A stretch of DNA of 24,180 bases from CAZEDU01 sp964511185 (GCA_964511185.1 CAZEDU010000078.1:1-24180), one strand, 5' to 3'. Shown: positions 7,734 through 15,557, numbered from the stretch's first letter. Numbers and translations are program-made. The notes: generated from the letters alone by a model not told the origin.

Positions 7734-8882
7734 TTGGACCCGACAATCGTGTCCGCCGACCCAAACTCAGCGCTCTCGCCGCGACTCGTCGAGCTGCTCG
7801 ACGCCATCCGCGATCAAGCGCTCGCCGAGAAGCTGCGAAAGGTCTACCGAGCGGCCGCCACCGCGATGCAGCGGCTCTCCGACATCGATCTCGTCAAGTA
7901 CCAGAGCGAAGGCCTCGACGACTCCGCCGCCGATCTGTCGCTCTGGGAAGAGGTCGCGCCGGTCATCCGCGACACCCTGATGGAAGTGAACGCGCTCTTG
8001 ATGGTGATTCGAGAGCAGTTCGTGAACTCGGCGCCGCTGTCGTTGGGAGACAGGAAGGCGGCCGCCGCGGAGTCGGCGCTCATTTCGATGCAGCAGCTCC
8101 TGGCGCAAGAGGTCACCCACTTCGGTGAGCGCATCCGCAGCCCGAGCGTGGTGTCCGACCGCTGGACGTTGCTCGTCGACCTGCAGACCTTCCGCACCAA
8201 GTTCCGCGAGCAGATCGGCGAGATGGTCCACGCCTCCGCGTCGTCGTTCGGCGACGTCAGCAAGGCCGAGGTGGTGCCGTTCTTCCAGCAGGATCTGAAC
8301 GCCGCCATCACCGTGCGCGGCACGGTCTCCGACCTCATCCGCATCATCACCGCGCGCATCGAGAAGATCAGCGAGGCCGAGCGGGAAGACGTGCAGTGGA
8401 ACGCCCAGCAGCTCGAGAAGGAGCTCGATCTGTTCGGCAAGACCCCGGCGTACCGCACCTTGCGCGCGCAGGACGTGCGGACGCTGCTGTTGTTTCGCCA
8501 CAAGCTCGCTCAGCTCGCGCAGGACCCGCACCTGCCGAAGCAGGACCTGCTCTCCGCCGTCACGCCGTTCGGCGACTTCGTCCGCTCCCTCGCGCTGGTC
8601 AACCGCCGTGACATGCTCATCGAGCACGATCGCGAGGTATGGGCCGGGTGCGGCGTCAAGCTCGAGAACGCGCAGCAGGTCGTCGGCTCTCAGCCCGAGG
8701 CCGCCGCCGCGCTGCTCGCCGAGGCCGCGTCGCTCGGCCAGGCTCTCTACGGCCGGGACGTGGAGCTCGACGCCTTCCTGCGCCGCGCGCGCAAGCAGCC
8801 CTTCTCGCAGCTGCGCGGGGCCGACCTGAGCCAGACGCTCGAGCGGTTCGTTCAGCTGCTCGCCAGCCTCACCGTGCAATGA
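7734..8882 (+). CDS. Hypothetical all-helical protein
   Basis: A protein of about 380 residues with no family I can name and no signal peptide or membrane segment. It is rich in long amphipathic helices with many Leu, Ala, Glu and Gln, for example LSPRLVELLDAIRDQALAEKLRKVY near the start and KISEAEREDVQWNAQQLEKELDLF in the middle, so a helical, partly coiled-coil cytoplasmic protein is likely. The start is uncertain. TTG 7734 is preceded by a good AAGGGG site at 8-base spacing; the alternative is GTG 7749. The same frame is open far upstream, but there it only shadows other genes. The stop overlaps the start of the HAD phosphatase gene (ATGA), so it is the first gene of a four-gene operon with hadA-like, rlmI-like and COG2945-like genes. 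Confidence 0.75.
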   Translation: MDPTIVSADPNSALSPRLVELLDAIRDQALAEKLRKVYRAAATAMQRLSDIDLVKYQSEGLDDSAADLSLWEEVAPVIRDTLMEVNALLMVIREQFVNSAPLSLGDRKAAAAESALISMQQLLAQEVTHFGERIRSPSVVSDRWTLLVDLQTFRTKFREQIGEMVHASASSFGDVSKAEVVPFFQQDLNAAITVRGTVSDLIRIITARIEKISEAEREDVQWNAQQLEKELDLFGKTPAYRTLRAQDVRTLLLFRHKLAQLAQDPHLPKQDLLSAVTPFGDFVRSLALVNRRDMLIEHDREVWAGCGVKLENAQQVVGSQPEAAAALLAEAASLGQALYGRDVELDAFLRRARKQPFSQLRGADLSQTLERFVQLLASLTVQ

Positions 8883-9685
8883 GCCGCCCACCGCCGCAGC
8901 CGCTGCGCGACGCCGATCTCTCGGGCGTCGAGGTCCTCTTCACCGACGTCGACGGCACCTTGACCACCAGCGGACGGCTGCGGAGCGAGACCATCGGCGC
9001 GCTCGAGGCGCTCCGCGATCGCGGCTTGCCGGTGGTGCTGGTCAGCGGCCGCCCCGCGGGGTGGGGCGAGTGTTGGGTGCGCACCTTGCCGGTCGACGGG
9101 GCCATCTTGGAGAACGGCGGCGTCAGCTACGCGCGGGACCCCCGCGGCCGCATCCTCAAGCGCTACTTTCAATCGGTGGGGACCCGCCTTCGAAACCGGC
9201 GCCGGCTCGCGCGGGAGGTGGCGCGGGCGATCCGCCTGGTGCCGGGCGCGCGGCTCTCCACCGACAGCGCGCACACCGAGGTCGACCTCGCCATCGACTA
9301 CAACGAAGAGGTCCGGCTCGGCGACGTGGCGGCCGATCGGCTCGAGCGGCTGCTCCGCGCGCGCGGTGTCTGCGCGGTGAGATCCTCCGTGCACGTCAAC
9401 TGCTGGATCGGCCGCTTCGACAAGCGCTCGGCCCTTCGCCGGTACTTGATCGACACCTGGGGCCCCGCCCGGGCCCGAAGGCTCGCCCAGCGTTACGTCT
9501 ACGTCGGCGACTCGTTCAACGACGCGCCGCTGTTCGCGGCTTGTCCGCTGTCGGTGGGGGTGGCCAACGTCCGGTCGGTGCTGCACCGCATCGACGCGCC
9601 GCCGCGCTTCATCACCCGCGCCGAGGAAGGGCGAGGCTTCGAAGAGCTGGCCGCCGCGGTGCTGCGCCAAAGGAAGAGACGATGA
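8879..9685 (+). CDS. HAD-superfamily phosphatase (Cof/MPGP-like, type IIB)
   Basis: A 268-residue HAD hydrolase. Motif I is FTDVDGTLT (Asp23 nucleophile, Asp25), motif II is VLVSGRP (Ser56), motif III is Lys182 in RFDKRSAL and motif IV is VGDSFNDAPLF (Asp211, Asp215). The position of the cap between motifs II and III, and the SFNDAPLF sequence, fit the Cof/sucrose-phosphate phosphatase/mannosyl-3-phosphoglycerate phosphatase branch, so a sugar phosphate is a plausible substrate; this is inference. The ATG overlaps the upstream stop by 4 bp and the gene's own stop overlaps the next start in the same way, indicating tight translational coupling. The chosen start gives the usual short N-terminus before motif I. 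Confidence 0.87.
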   Translation: MSRPPPQPLRDADLSGVEVLFTDVDGTLTTSGRLRSETIGALEALRDRGLPVVLVSGRPAGWGECWVRTLPVDGAILENGGVSYARDPRGRILKRYFQSVGTRLRNRRRLAREVARAIRLVPGARLSTDSAHTEVDLAIDYNEEVRLGDVAADRLERLLRARGVCAVRSSVHVNCWIGRFDKRSALRRYLIDTWGPARARRLAQRYVYVGDSFNDAPLFAACPLSVGVANVRSVLHRIDAPPRFITRAEEGRGFEELAAAVLRQRKRR

Positions 9686-10905
9686 GCGCGCTGGTGCGAT
9701 TGGAGTTGGCGAAGGGGCTGGGCCGGCACTTGCGGGCCGGACACCCGTGGGTGTTTCGCAAGGCGCTCGAGCGCCCGCCGAAGATCCCGCCTGGCTCGGT
9801 GGTCGACCTGGTCGAAGCGGGCAAGTTCGTGGCGCGCGGCTACTACGATCCGTTCTCGGCCATCGCGGTCCGCGTCCTCACCCGCGACCCGCGCCAGACC
9901 GTCGACGCCGCGTTCTTTCGCCAGCGGATACAGCAGGCCTACGCGAGCCGGCTCGAGCTCATCGACCTGACCGACACCGACAGCTTCCGCGTGGTGCACG
10001 GCGAAGGCGACGGGCTGCCGGGCGTCATCGTCGACCTCTACGCCGGCTACGCGGTCCTCAAGCTGTACTCGGCCGGGCTCAAGCCCTACCGCGACATCAT
10101 CGTGAACGCGCTCGCGGAGGCGATCGAAGGGCTCCGCGGCGTGGTGGGCCGCGACGAGGTCGGCCGCGATGACGCCGAGGAAGACGAAGAGAAGGGCGTC
10201 GGCCGCATGCTGTGGGGGCAGGCGGCGCCGGAGCGCATCGCGATCACCGAGCGCGGGGCGAAGTTCTGGGTGGACGCCTACCGCGGTCAGAAGACGGGCT
10301 TCTTCCTCGATCAGCGGGAGAACCGGTTCCTCATCCGGCGCCTCGCCCGCGGCCGCGACGTGCTGAACTGCTTCTGCTTCAGCGGCGGGTTCTCGGTGAA
10401 CGCCGCGCTCGGCGGCGCCAGGAGCGTCTTCTCGGTCGATCAGGACGAAGACGCCATCGCGCTCGCGCGGGAGAACTTCCCGCTCAACGGCATCTCCCCC
10501 GAACGGCACGACTTCCTCGCGGCCGACGTGTTCAAGCTGATCGCCTCGCTGAAGAGCGAGGGCCGCACGTTCGATCTGATCATCCTCGACCCGCCGGCCT
10601 TCGCGAAGAGCCAGCGCGCGGTCGAGGCCGCGATCGACGGCTACGCGTCGCTCAACCGGCAGGCGCTCGCGCTCCTGCGGCCCGGCGGCCTGCTCGCCAC
10701 GGCGTCGTGCTCGGCCCGGGTCACTCCCGAGGACTTCTTCGGCGCGGTGAAGGAGGCGTCGAACAAGGCGGACGTCGAGCTCTCGCTCATCGAGGAGCGC
10801 TACCAACCTCCCGATCACCCGATCCGGCTGCAGTTCAAAGAAGGCCGCTATTTGAAGTTCTACGTGCTCCAGTCGACCGAGCGCGCGACGCCCGTCGAGG
10901 ACTGA
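9682..10905 (+). CDS. rlmI: Class I rRNA large-subunit methyltransferase (RlmI/YccW-like)
   Basis: A 407-residue SAM-dependent methyltransferase of the RlmI group, which methylates cytosine C5 in 23S rRNA (C1962 in E. coli). Residues 1-75 form a PUA-like RNA-binding domain (RHLRAGHPWVFRKALE). The diagnostic RGQKTGFFLDQRENR (201-215) comes before the SAM-binding motif CFCFSGGFSVN (231-240). Motif IV is LDPPAFAKS (302-310), and SCS near 342-344 supplies the candidate catalytic Cys. The RNA target is inferred from the family. An extra acidic stretch (GRDDAEEDEEKG, about 161-172) sits between the N-terminal half and the catalytic domain. The start ATG overlaps the upstream stop (ATGA) and follows AGGAAGAG. 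Confidence 0.88.
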   Translation: MSALVRLELAKGLGRHLRAGHPWVFRKALERPPKIPPGSVVDLVEAGKFVARGYYDPFSAIAVRVLTRDPRQTVDAAFFRQRIQQAYASRLELIDLTDTDSFRVVHGEGDGLPGVIVDLYAGYAVLKLYSAGLKPYRDIIVNALAEAIEGLRGVVGRDEVGRDDAEEDEEKGVGRMLWGQAAPERIAITERGAKFWVDAYRGQKTGFFLDQRENRFLIRRLARGRDVLNCFCFSGGFSVNAALGGARSVFSVDQDEDAIALARENFPLNGISPERHDFLAADVFKLIASLKSEGRTFDLIILDPPAFAKSQRAVEAAIDGYASLNRQALALLRPGGLLATASCSARVTPEDFFGAVKEASNKADVELSLIEERYQPPDHPIRLQFKEGRYLKFYVLQSTERATPVED

Positions 10906-10910
10906 CCGCC

Positions 10911-11549
10911 ATGGTGATGAAGGGCCAGTTCCTCGAGCGGCCGACCTTGATCCCCGTGGGGAAGCGGGTGCTCGAAGGGCTGTGGCACCGGGGCGCGCAG
11001 CGACCTGGCGTGCTCATCGTCCCGCCGAGGCCCGACGAGGGCGGAGGCATGGACCACGTCATCGCCGCCGAGCTCGCTTGGGCGGTCGCGAGCGCCGGCC
11101 ACCCCACGCTGCGCTTCAACTTCCGCGGCGTGGGCGCGAGCCAAGGGGAGCGGGGAGACGACGCGACGTTGCTCGCCGACGCCACCGCCGCGCTGCGGGT
11201 GCTCGAAGAGAACCTGGGGGAGGGGGACGCGGTGGTCGTCTCGATCGGCGACTCGGCGCCGGTCGCCGTCGCGCTGTCCCAACGCGAAGCGGGCGTCACG
11301 GGCCTCTGCTTCGTCGCGCCGGGCGCGCTCCCGACCGCCGCGCTGGCCTCGCTGCGCGTTCCGTTTCGCATCGTCGTCGCGCAGCACGACGACGGAAACG
11401 ACCGCGCGGCGCTCGCCGAGGTGGCCGCCCAGACGGGTGGCTCCCTGGAGGTCATCGAGGGCGCCGATCGCACGTTCAACAAGAACCTGCCGCATGTGGG
11501 CCGCGCGGTGGCAAGCTGGATGCGCTTCCGCGCCCGCCCGAGTGTTTAG
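10911..11549 (+). CDS. COG2945-like alpha/beta hydrolase with degenerate active site
   Basis: A 212-residue protein resembling small COG2945-type alpha/beta hydrolases. GGGMDHVIAAELAWAVASAGHPTLRFNFRGVGASQGERGD (about 44-82) matches their signature, where the family normally reads HPHPxxGGxMxNxV and LRFNFRGVGxSxG. The nucleophile-elbow region is SIGDSAPVA with Ser115 instead of the common GFSFGA. The segment that normally reads GADHFF, with the catalytic His, is GADRTF here (Arg187). The leading HPHP is VPPRP. It may therefore be catalytically dead or use another base. It lies 5 bp after the rlmI-like gene and closes the operon. Its stop at 11547-11549 is followed at once by a small AT-rich inverted repeat. 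Confidence 0.72.
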   Translation: MVMKGQFLERPTLIPVGKRVLEGLWHRGAQRPGVLIVPPRPDEGGGMDHVIAAELAWAVASAGHPTLRFNFRGVGASQGERGDDATLLADATAALRVLEENLGEGDAVVVSIGDSAPVAVALSQREAGVTGLCFVAPGALPTAALASLRVPFRIVVAQHDDGNDRAALAEVAAQTGGSLEVIEGADRTFNKNLPHVGRAVASWMRFRARPSV

Positions 11550-11566
11550 AATTTCGTGAGGAAATT
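11550..11566. repeat. Small inverted repeat after the rlmI-like operon
   Basis: AATTTC-GTGAG-GAAATT is a 6-bp stem with a 5-base loop, starting one base after a stop codon. Its low GC content stands out locally. Without a GC-rich stem or T-run it is a poor intrinsic terminator; it may be an mRNA 3' stem or a regulatory site. Confidence 0.35.
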
Positions 11567-11575
11567 GAGAGGGCT

Positions 11576-11606
11576 GGAACTGTGTTCCCGGCTCGGATTA
11601 TCCAAA
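11576..11606 (+). promoter_or_regulatory. Possible ECF-sigma-like promoter and palindromes upstream of the subtilase
   Basis: GGAACTG (11576-11582), about 16-18 bases, then TATCCAAA (11599-11606) recalls the GGAAC -35 element of ECF/sigma-E promoters. The same GGAAC is one arm of GGAAC-TGT-GTTCC (11576-11588). A second palindrome, AACCG-AA-CGGTT, follows around 11609-11620. The resemblance is modest and the role is inferred. Confidence 0.25.
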
Positions 11607-11642
11607 TGAACCGAACGGTTGGCTCGGTCGTTAGAGGTGGCC

Positions 11643-13373
11643 ATGGTGAGCTCCAGTCTGCTGGTCCTGTTGGCCGTGCTGTCCGCCGCCGAGCCCGACA
11701 CAGCCCCCATCATCCCCGGCGCCATCGTCGTCGACTTCAAGGACGGCACCACCCAGGCGCAGATCGATGAGTGGGAGAAGCGCTGGTCGGTGGACTTGAC
11801 GCTCAACTCGCAAGAGGGCGTGCGCAGCGGCATCTCGATCGCGGGTGGGATCGACCCGGCAGAGGTCGCGGCCAAGCTCGAGGCGATTCGGCAGAACCCG
11901 GCGGTGGAGTCGGCCGAGCCCCTGGGCCAGGTGCGCGCCTTCTACCAGCCGAACGATCCGGACTACGCGAAGCAGTGGAACCTCGAGATGATCCACATGC
12001 CCAAGGCGTGGGACCGCGCGAAAGGCAAAGGCGTCGTCGTCGCGGTGCTCGACACCGGCATCGCCTACGAGGACCGCGACGACTTCCGTCAAGTGCCGGA
12101 CCTGAAGGGCGTCACGTTCGTGCGCGGCTACGACTTCGTCAACGACGACGAGCACGCCAACGACGACCACGGCCACGGCACGCACGTCGCCGGCACCATC
12201 GCCCAGGCGACGAACAACGGCGTCGGCGTCGCGGGGGTCGCCTTCGAGGCCTCGCTCATGCCGGTGAAGGTCCTGAACCACTTCGGCACCGGCAACACGG
12301 CCGACATCGCCGACGCGATCCGTTGGGCCGCCGATCACGGCGCCAAGGTGCTGAACCTCTCCTTGGGCGGCGGCCTGCGCTCCGAGGTGATGGCTTCGGC
12401 GGTGAAGTACGCGCGCGCCAAGGGCGCCGTCGTCATCTGCGCGGCCGGGAACACCGGCCTGGGCCGCGTCGAGTACCCGGCCGCCTACGACGACGCCGTC
12501 GCGGTGGGCGCGGTCGGCCCCAAGGGTGTCCGCGCCCCGTACTCGTCTTACGGCAAGGCGCTCGACATCGCCGCGCCCGGCGGCGACAAGCGCGAAGGCG
12601 AGTCGGGCGGCGTGCTGCAGAACACCATCGACCCGCGCGACCCGTCCAAGTCCATCTACGCCTACTACCAGGGCACCAGCATGGCCACGCCCCACGTGGC
12701 CGGCGTCGCGGCGCTGCTCTTCGCGCGCGGCGCCAAGTCGCCCGACGAGGTCGAGCGCGCCCTGTACGCGGGGGCGCGAGCGGTCGACGGCAAGCAAGGG
12801 TGGAGCGAGCAGTACGGCAACGGCCTGCTCAACGCGGAAGGCGCGCTGGCCGCGCTCGGCGGCTCGGCGGGGGCGACCTCGTGGGCGCCGGTGATGTGGG
12901 GCGCGGCGCTCCTCGCCGGCGTTCTGCTCACGCTTCGGCGCCGTCAACGCCCTGGCTACCTGAACGTGCTCTTCGCGCCGGGCTTTTTGATCCCCTTCGC
13001 GCTCGCCACCGCCGGCGTCTTCTTCATCCGCTGGCTCACCGGCAGCGCGAGCGACGTCGTGCAGGCCTTCTCGTTCCCGCTGCCCGATTGGGAGCGCATC
13101 ATCTTCGGCCGCAAGACGGCCAACCCGCTGGTCTACAGCGCGCTCATCCCCGCCATCGCGTCGATCGCCGCGATCAAGCTGAAGGCGTGGCGCCCGGTCG
13201 TCGCCGGCCTCGCCATCGGCTTCGCCGGCATTCTGGGCTACGCGGCCTTCGCCCGCGCGCCGGGGCTCGCGTACCTGCCATTCCATTTCCTCGCCATCCC
13301 GTGGCTCGTCCTCAACGGGCTCGTTTGTTTGGTCATCGCGAGGGCCATGCTCCGGCGTGAGGCGGCGCCGTGA
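11643..13373 (+). CDS. Subtilisin-like serine protease (S8) with multi-pass membrane C-terminus
   Basis: A 576-residue secreted or membrane-bound protease. The signal is SSSLLVLLAVLSAA, cleaved near residue 16. Residues 25-100 look like an I9-type propeptide (GAIVVDFKDGTTQAQID...). The catalytic domain (about 110-400) has Asp137 in AVLDTGIAYED, His178 in DDHGHGTHVAGT, the oxyanion Asn270 in CAAGNTG and Ser346 in YQGTSMATPHVAG; all are intact. The tail has about five hydrophobic segments (412-431, 442-463, 497-513, 517-537, 546-570), so the protease should be anchored with its catalytic domain outside the cytoplasmic membrane. Most S8 proteases have no such tail or a single helix. ATG 11643 follows AGAGGTGG at good spacing; a TTG at 11619 would spoil the signal. 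The stop overlaps the start of the next small gene (GTGA). Confidence 0.9.
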   Translation: MVSSSLLVLLAVLSAAEPDTAPIIPGAIVVDFKDGTTQAQIDEWEKRWSVDLTLNSQEGVRSGISIAGGIDPAEVAAKLEAIRQNPAVESAEPLGQVRAFYQPNDPDYAKQWNLEMIHMPKAWDRAKGKGVVVAVLDTGIAYEDRDDFRQVPDLKGVTFVRGYDFVNDDEHANDDHGHGTHVAGTIAQATNNGVGVAGVAFEASLMPVKVLNHFGTGNTADIADAIRWAADHGAKVLNLSLGGGLRSEVMASAVKYARAKGAVVICAAGNTGLGRVEYPAAYDDAVAVGAVGPKGVRAPYSSYGKALDIAAPGGDKREGESGGVLQNTIDPRDPSKSIYAYYQGTSMATPHVAGVAALLFARGAKSPDEVERALYAGARAVDGKQGWSEQYGNGLLNAEGALAALGGSAGATSWAPVMWGAALLAGVLLTLRRRQRPGYLNVLFAPGFLIPFALATAGVFFIRWLTGSASDVVQAFSFPLPDWERIIFGRKTANPLVYSALIPAIASIAAIKLKAWRPVVAGLAIGFAGILGYAAFARAPGLAYLPFHFLAIPWLVLNGLVCLVIARAMLRREAAP

Positions 13374-13600
13374 CGGCCCCGATGACGGTTCGAGGTGTCG
13401 TTCGTTACCGCGATCTCGAAGGCGGCGTCTGGGTGCTGGAAGCGGAGGACGGCCGCGTCTTTCAGCTCGACGGCGGAGATCGAAAGCTGAAGAAGGACGG
13501 CGCGACGGTCGAAGCCGAGGGTGACATCGATGGCAGCTCTGTCAGCGCTGCCATGGTCGGACCGCTCTTCCGCGTGAGCCGCTACAGGTTCGTCGACTAA
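13370..13600 (+). CDS. Small protein coupled to the subtilase, possible beta-barrel/OB-like fold
   Basis: A 76-residue protein. The GTG at 13370 overlaps the subtilase stop (GTGA), arguing for translational coupling; an in-frame ATG at 13382 is the alternative start. After the first residues it alternates beta-prone stretches: VRGVVRYRDLEGGVWVLEAEDGRVFQL, then a Lys-rich turn, then TVEAEGDIDGSS and GPLFRVSRYRFVD. The pattern suggests a small all-beta, OB-like domain. There is no signal peptide or Cys. I do not recognise a function; its coupling to the protease suggests a cytoplasmic partner or regulator. Confidence 0.65.
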   Translation: MTAPMTVRGVVRYRDLEGGVWVLEAEDGRVFQLDGGDRKLKKDGATVEAEGDIDGSSVSAAMVGPLFRVSRYRFVD

Positions 13601-13729
13601 CAAGAACCTGGGAAAAAAAGCGCACCCTTCAGAATTTTGTCACACAGATTCCACGTCAGGGGTCCCAATGACTGTTGCCGGATGAGGCTCGGGTTTACCG
13701 GCATGCAGGTTGCTTTGGAGCCGGCCCCT
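13601..13729. other. Intergenic region before the Crp/Fnr-type gene
   Basis: The longest gene-free stretch in the window at 129 bases. It contains an A7 run (13612-13618), a -10-like CAGAAT (13630-13635) and ATGs at 13682 and 13703 in frame with the downstream regulator gene. No clear stem-loop terminator or CRP-type TGTGA-N6-TCACA palindrome is visible. Confidence 0.4.
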
Positions 13730-14380
13730 ATGGATTCGCTCGACGAACTCTCCGCGCTGCTCAACGACAGCCCGTTGGTGCGCGGCTTGTCTCTCCCGCA
13801 ACTGCAACGCTTTCAGTCCGAGGGGCGCGTCGTCCGCTATCGAGAGGGACGGCCGGTCTTCACCGGCGCGTCCGGCGCTGGGCGCGTCGTGATGCTCCTC
13901 AAGGGCGCGGTGAAGGTCAGCCTCGAGTCCCCTGATCGGCGTGGCAGGCTCGTGCGGCTGGCGAAGGCGCCCGAGCTGTTCGGCATCAGCGAGGCGTTGA
14001 ATCGACAGCCCACTCTCGAGCGCGTCATCTGTCTCACGCCAGCCGTGACGCTCGAGGTTCCGACCGAGCTCTTTCTCTCGTCCATGCGTTCGTCGGCGGG
14101 GTTCGCGAGCGCGGTCGCGGAGCAGCTGGGGCGTGCGTATCTGGCCACGCTCAGCTTCCAGCCGAGGGGAGTGGAGCAGGACGTCGCGACCCGCGTGGCC
14201 GCGCTCATGGCGCGATACGAAGAGCTGCTGATCGACGCCGAGCGCGCCCTCCGGCCGAGCCAGGCGAAGTTGGCGGAGGATCTCGGCCTGAGCCGGCGCA
14301 CGGTCGTGCGCGGCGTGCGGCGCTTGAAGGGTAGCGGCGCCGACGTGAGCGAGCGCGTGAGCTCAGTCGTTCCGAGCTGA
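13730..14380 (+). CDS. Crp/Fnr-family transcriptional regulator
   Basis: A 216-residue two-domain regulator. Residues 15-115 form a cyclic-nucleotide-binding-type beta-roll (LSLPQLQRFQSEGRVVRYREGRPVF, VVMLLKGAVKVSLE), and residues about 175-200 are a Crp-type helix-turn-helix (RPSQAKLAEDLGLSRRTVVRGVRRLKGSG). In place of the cAMP-contact FGE...R it has LFGISEALN, so binding of classical cAMP is doubtful. No N-terminal Fnr-type Cys cluster is present. ATG 13730 is preceded by GGAG at 9 bases and gives the usual family length; upstream ATG or TTG codons in the same frame lack good binding sites. Its 3' end overlaps the convergent CPBP protease gene by 18 bp. Target genes are unknown. Confidence 0.82.
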   Translation: MDSLDELSALLNDSPLVRGLSLPQLQRFQSEGRVVRYREGRPVFTGASGAGRVVMLLKGAVKVSLESPDRRGRLVRLAKAPELFGISEALNRQPTLERVICLTPAVTLEVPTELFLSSMRSSAGFASAVAEQLGRAYLATLSFQPRGVEQDVATRVAALMARYEELLIDAERALRPSQAKLAEDLGLSRRTVVRGVRRLKGSGADVSERVSSVVPS

Positions 14381-15544
14381 CCGGGCGGCCCGAATCGTCT
14401 CGGACAGCGCCTGCCGCTCGGAGGCGTACTCCGCGAGCGGGACCTCGCCGCGGCGCGCGCGTTGACGAAGCGCCCGGAGCCGCTCGCGCTCCTGGCTCCA
14501 GGCGTCCTCATCGTGCGGCTCGGACACCTGGAAGCGAGCGTCGATGAAGTTCAAGAAGACGCCGCGCCGATCGATCGCGAAGAGCAGCCCGACCGAGACG
14601 ACCAGCGCGACCGCCCACGGCGCCAGGAGCCGCACGAGCGACAACGGGATCGTCGCCGCGACGTTCGCCGCTGGCTCGCGCGTCTGCCAAACACGCCGCC
14701 AGCGCGTCTGCCCCAGCTGCCACAGGAGCGCCAGCAGCGCCATCCCGGCGGCACCCATCGCGAGCACGGCCCACAACGGGGGCTCTTCGTCGGGCCGCTC
14801 GCTCGCGCGACCTGCGAAGTACAGCACCGTCGAGACGACGTTGTTCGCCGCGTGCGCGCCGATGGCTGGCCACACCGAGCCGCTTCGCGCATAGAGCAGC
14901 CCGAACAAGAGCCCCAGCTCGAAGCGCGCGAGCAGGCCGATGGGGTCGAGGTGGAACGCGCTGAAGAGCAGGGCGGTGACGACGAGCGCCGTGACGGGCC
15001 GCATCGCCGTCTTGAGCCCGGGCTGCACGACGCCGCGGAAGAAGTACTCCTCGCAGAACGGCGCGGCCAGGCTGACGCCGCTCAAGATCAACGCGAGCTC
15101 GACGCGCGTCTGGTTCTTGAAGATCTGCGTGGCGTCGAAGATCTCCTTCCACCGCTCGGGCGCCAACGAGAGCGAAAGGTGCTGCAGCGGGATCACCAGC
15201 GCGAAGAAGTTCGCGGTCCCCAACGCGAAGCCGAACGCCACCGGCGCCCAACCCGAGAACCGCAGGCCCACGTAGCGAACGGGATCCTTGCCCGCCAGGC
15301 GCAAGAGCACGAAGGGCAGGGCGAGGAAGATGAAGACCTCGGTCAGCCAGAGACCGAAGCCAATGTTCAGCACCTGCGCGAGCACGCCGAAGCTGGTGAA
15401 CGCCACCATCCCGCCCAGCGTGACGATCAGCGCCAACGCGAGCGGCGAGAGCTCTCGTCGTTCGGCGAGGGGTTCGGGGGCGCTGGGGACGGCGTCGGGC
15501 ACGTGAAGGGTGGGCACTCTCGAAGAGCCTTTCCGATCCGTCAA
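14363..15544 (-). CDS. CPBP family intramembrane metalloprotease (CAAX-like, ABI)
   Basis: A 393-residue multi-pass membrane protein with the CPBP/ABI (Rce1-like) active site: Glu165-Glu166 and Arg170 in FCEEYFFRGVV, His198 in FSAFHLDP and His231 with Asn235 in GAHAANNV. About eight hydrophobic segments lie between residues 33 and 335. The last 45 residues or so (WSQERERLRALRQRARRGEVPL...) are highly charged and helical, an extension beyond the core domain. The role in bacteria is variable (bacteriocin self-immunity, membrane-protein processing), so the substrate is open. The start is TTG 15544 or, with a better-placed AAAGG, GTG 15517. It overlaps the Crp/Fnr gene tail to tail and is divergent from the beta-barrel operon. 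Confidence 0.85.
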   Translation of the reverse strand: MTDRKGSSRVPTLHVPDAVPSAPEPLAERRELSPLALALIVTLGGMVAFTSFGVLAQVLNIGFGLWLTEVFIFLALPFVLLRLAGKDPVRYVGLRFSGWAPVAFGFALGTANFFALVIPLQHLSLSLAPERWKEIFDATQIFKNQTRVELALILSGVSLAAPFCEEYFFRGVVQPGLKTAMRPVTALVVTALLFSAFHLDPIGLLARFELGLLFGLLYARSGSVWPAIGAHAANNVVSTVLYFAGRASERPDEEPPLWAVLAMGAAGMALLALLWQLGQTRWRRVWQTREPAANVAATIPLSLVRLLAPWAVALVVSVGLLFAIDRRGVFLNFIDARFQVSEPHDEDAWSQERERLRALRQRARRGEVPLAEYASERQALSETIRAARSARND

Positions 15545-15557
15545 GCGTGCAGACTTA

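Noticed and set aside
11631..13286. 551-codon minus-strand open frame opposite the subtilase
   Set aside because: The plus-strand frame has an intact S8 triad and signal peptide; the antisense product is low-complexity without motifs.
13601..13729. CRP-type binding site or intrinsic terminator in the longest intergenic gap
   Set aside because: TGTCACACAG is only a loose half-site match and the A7 run has no adjoining GC-rich stem on either strand.
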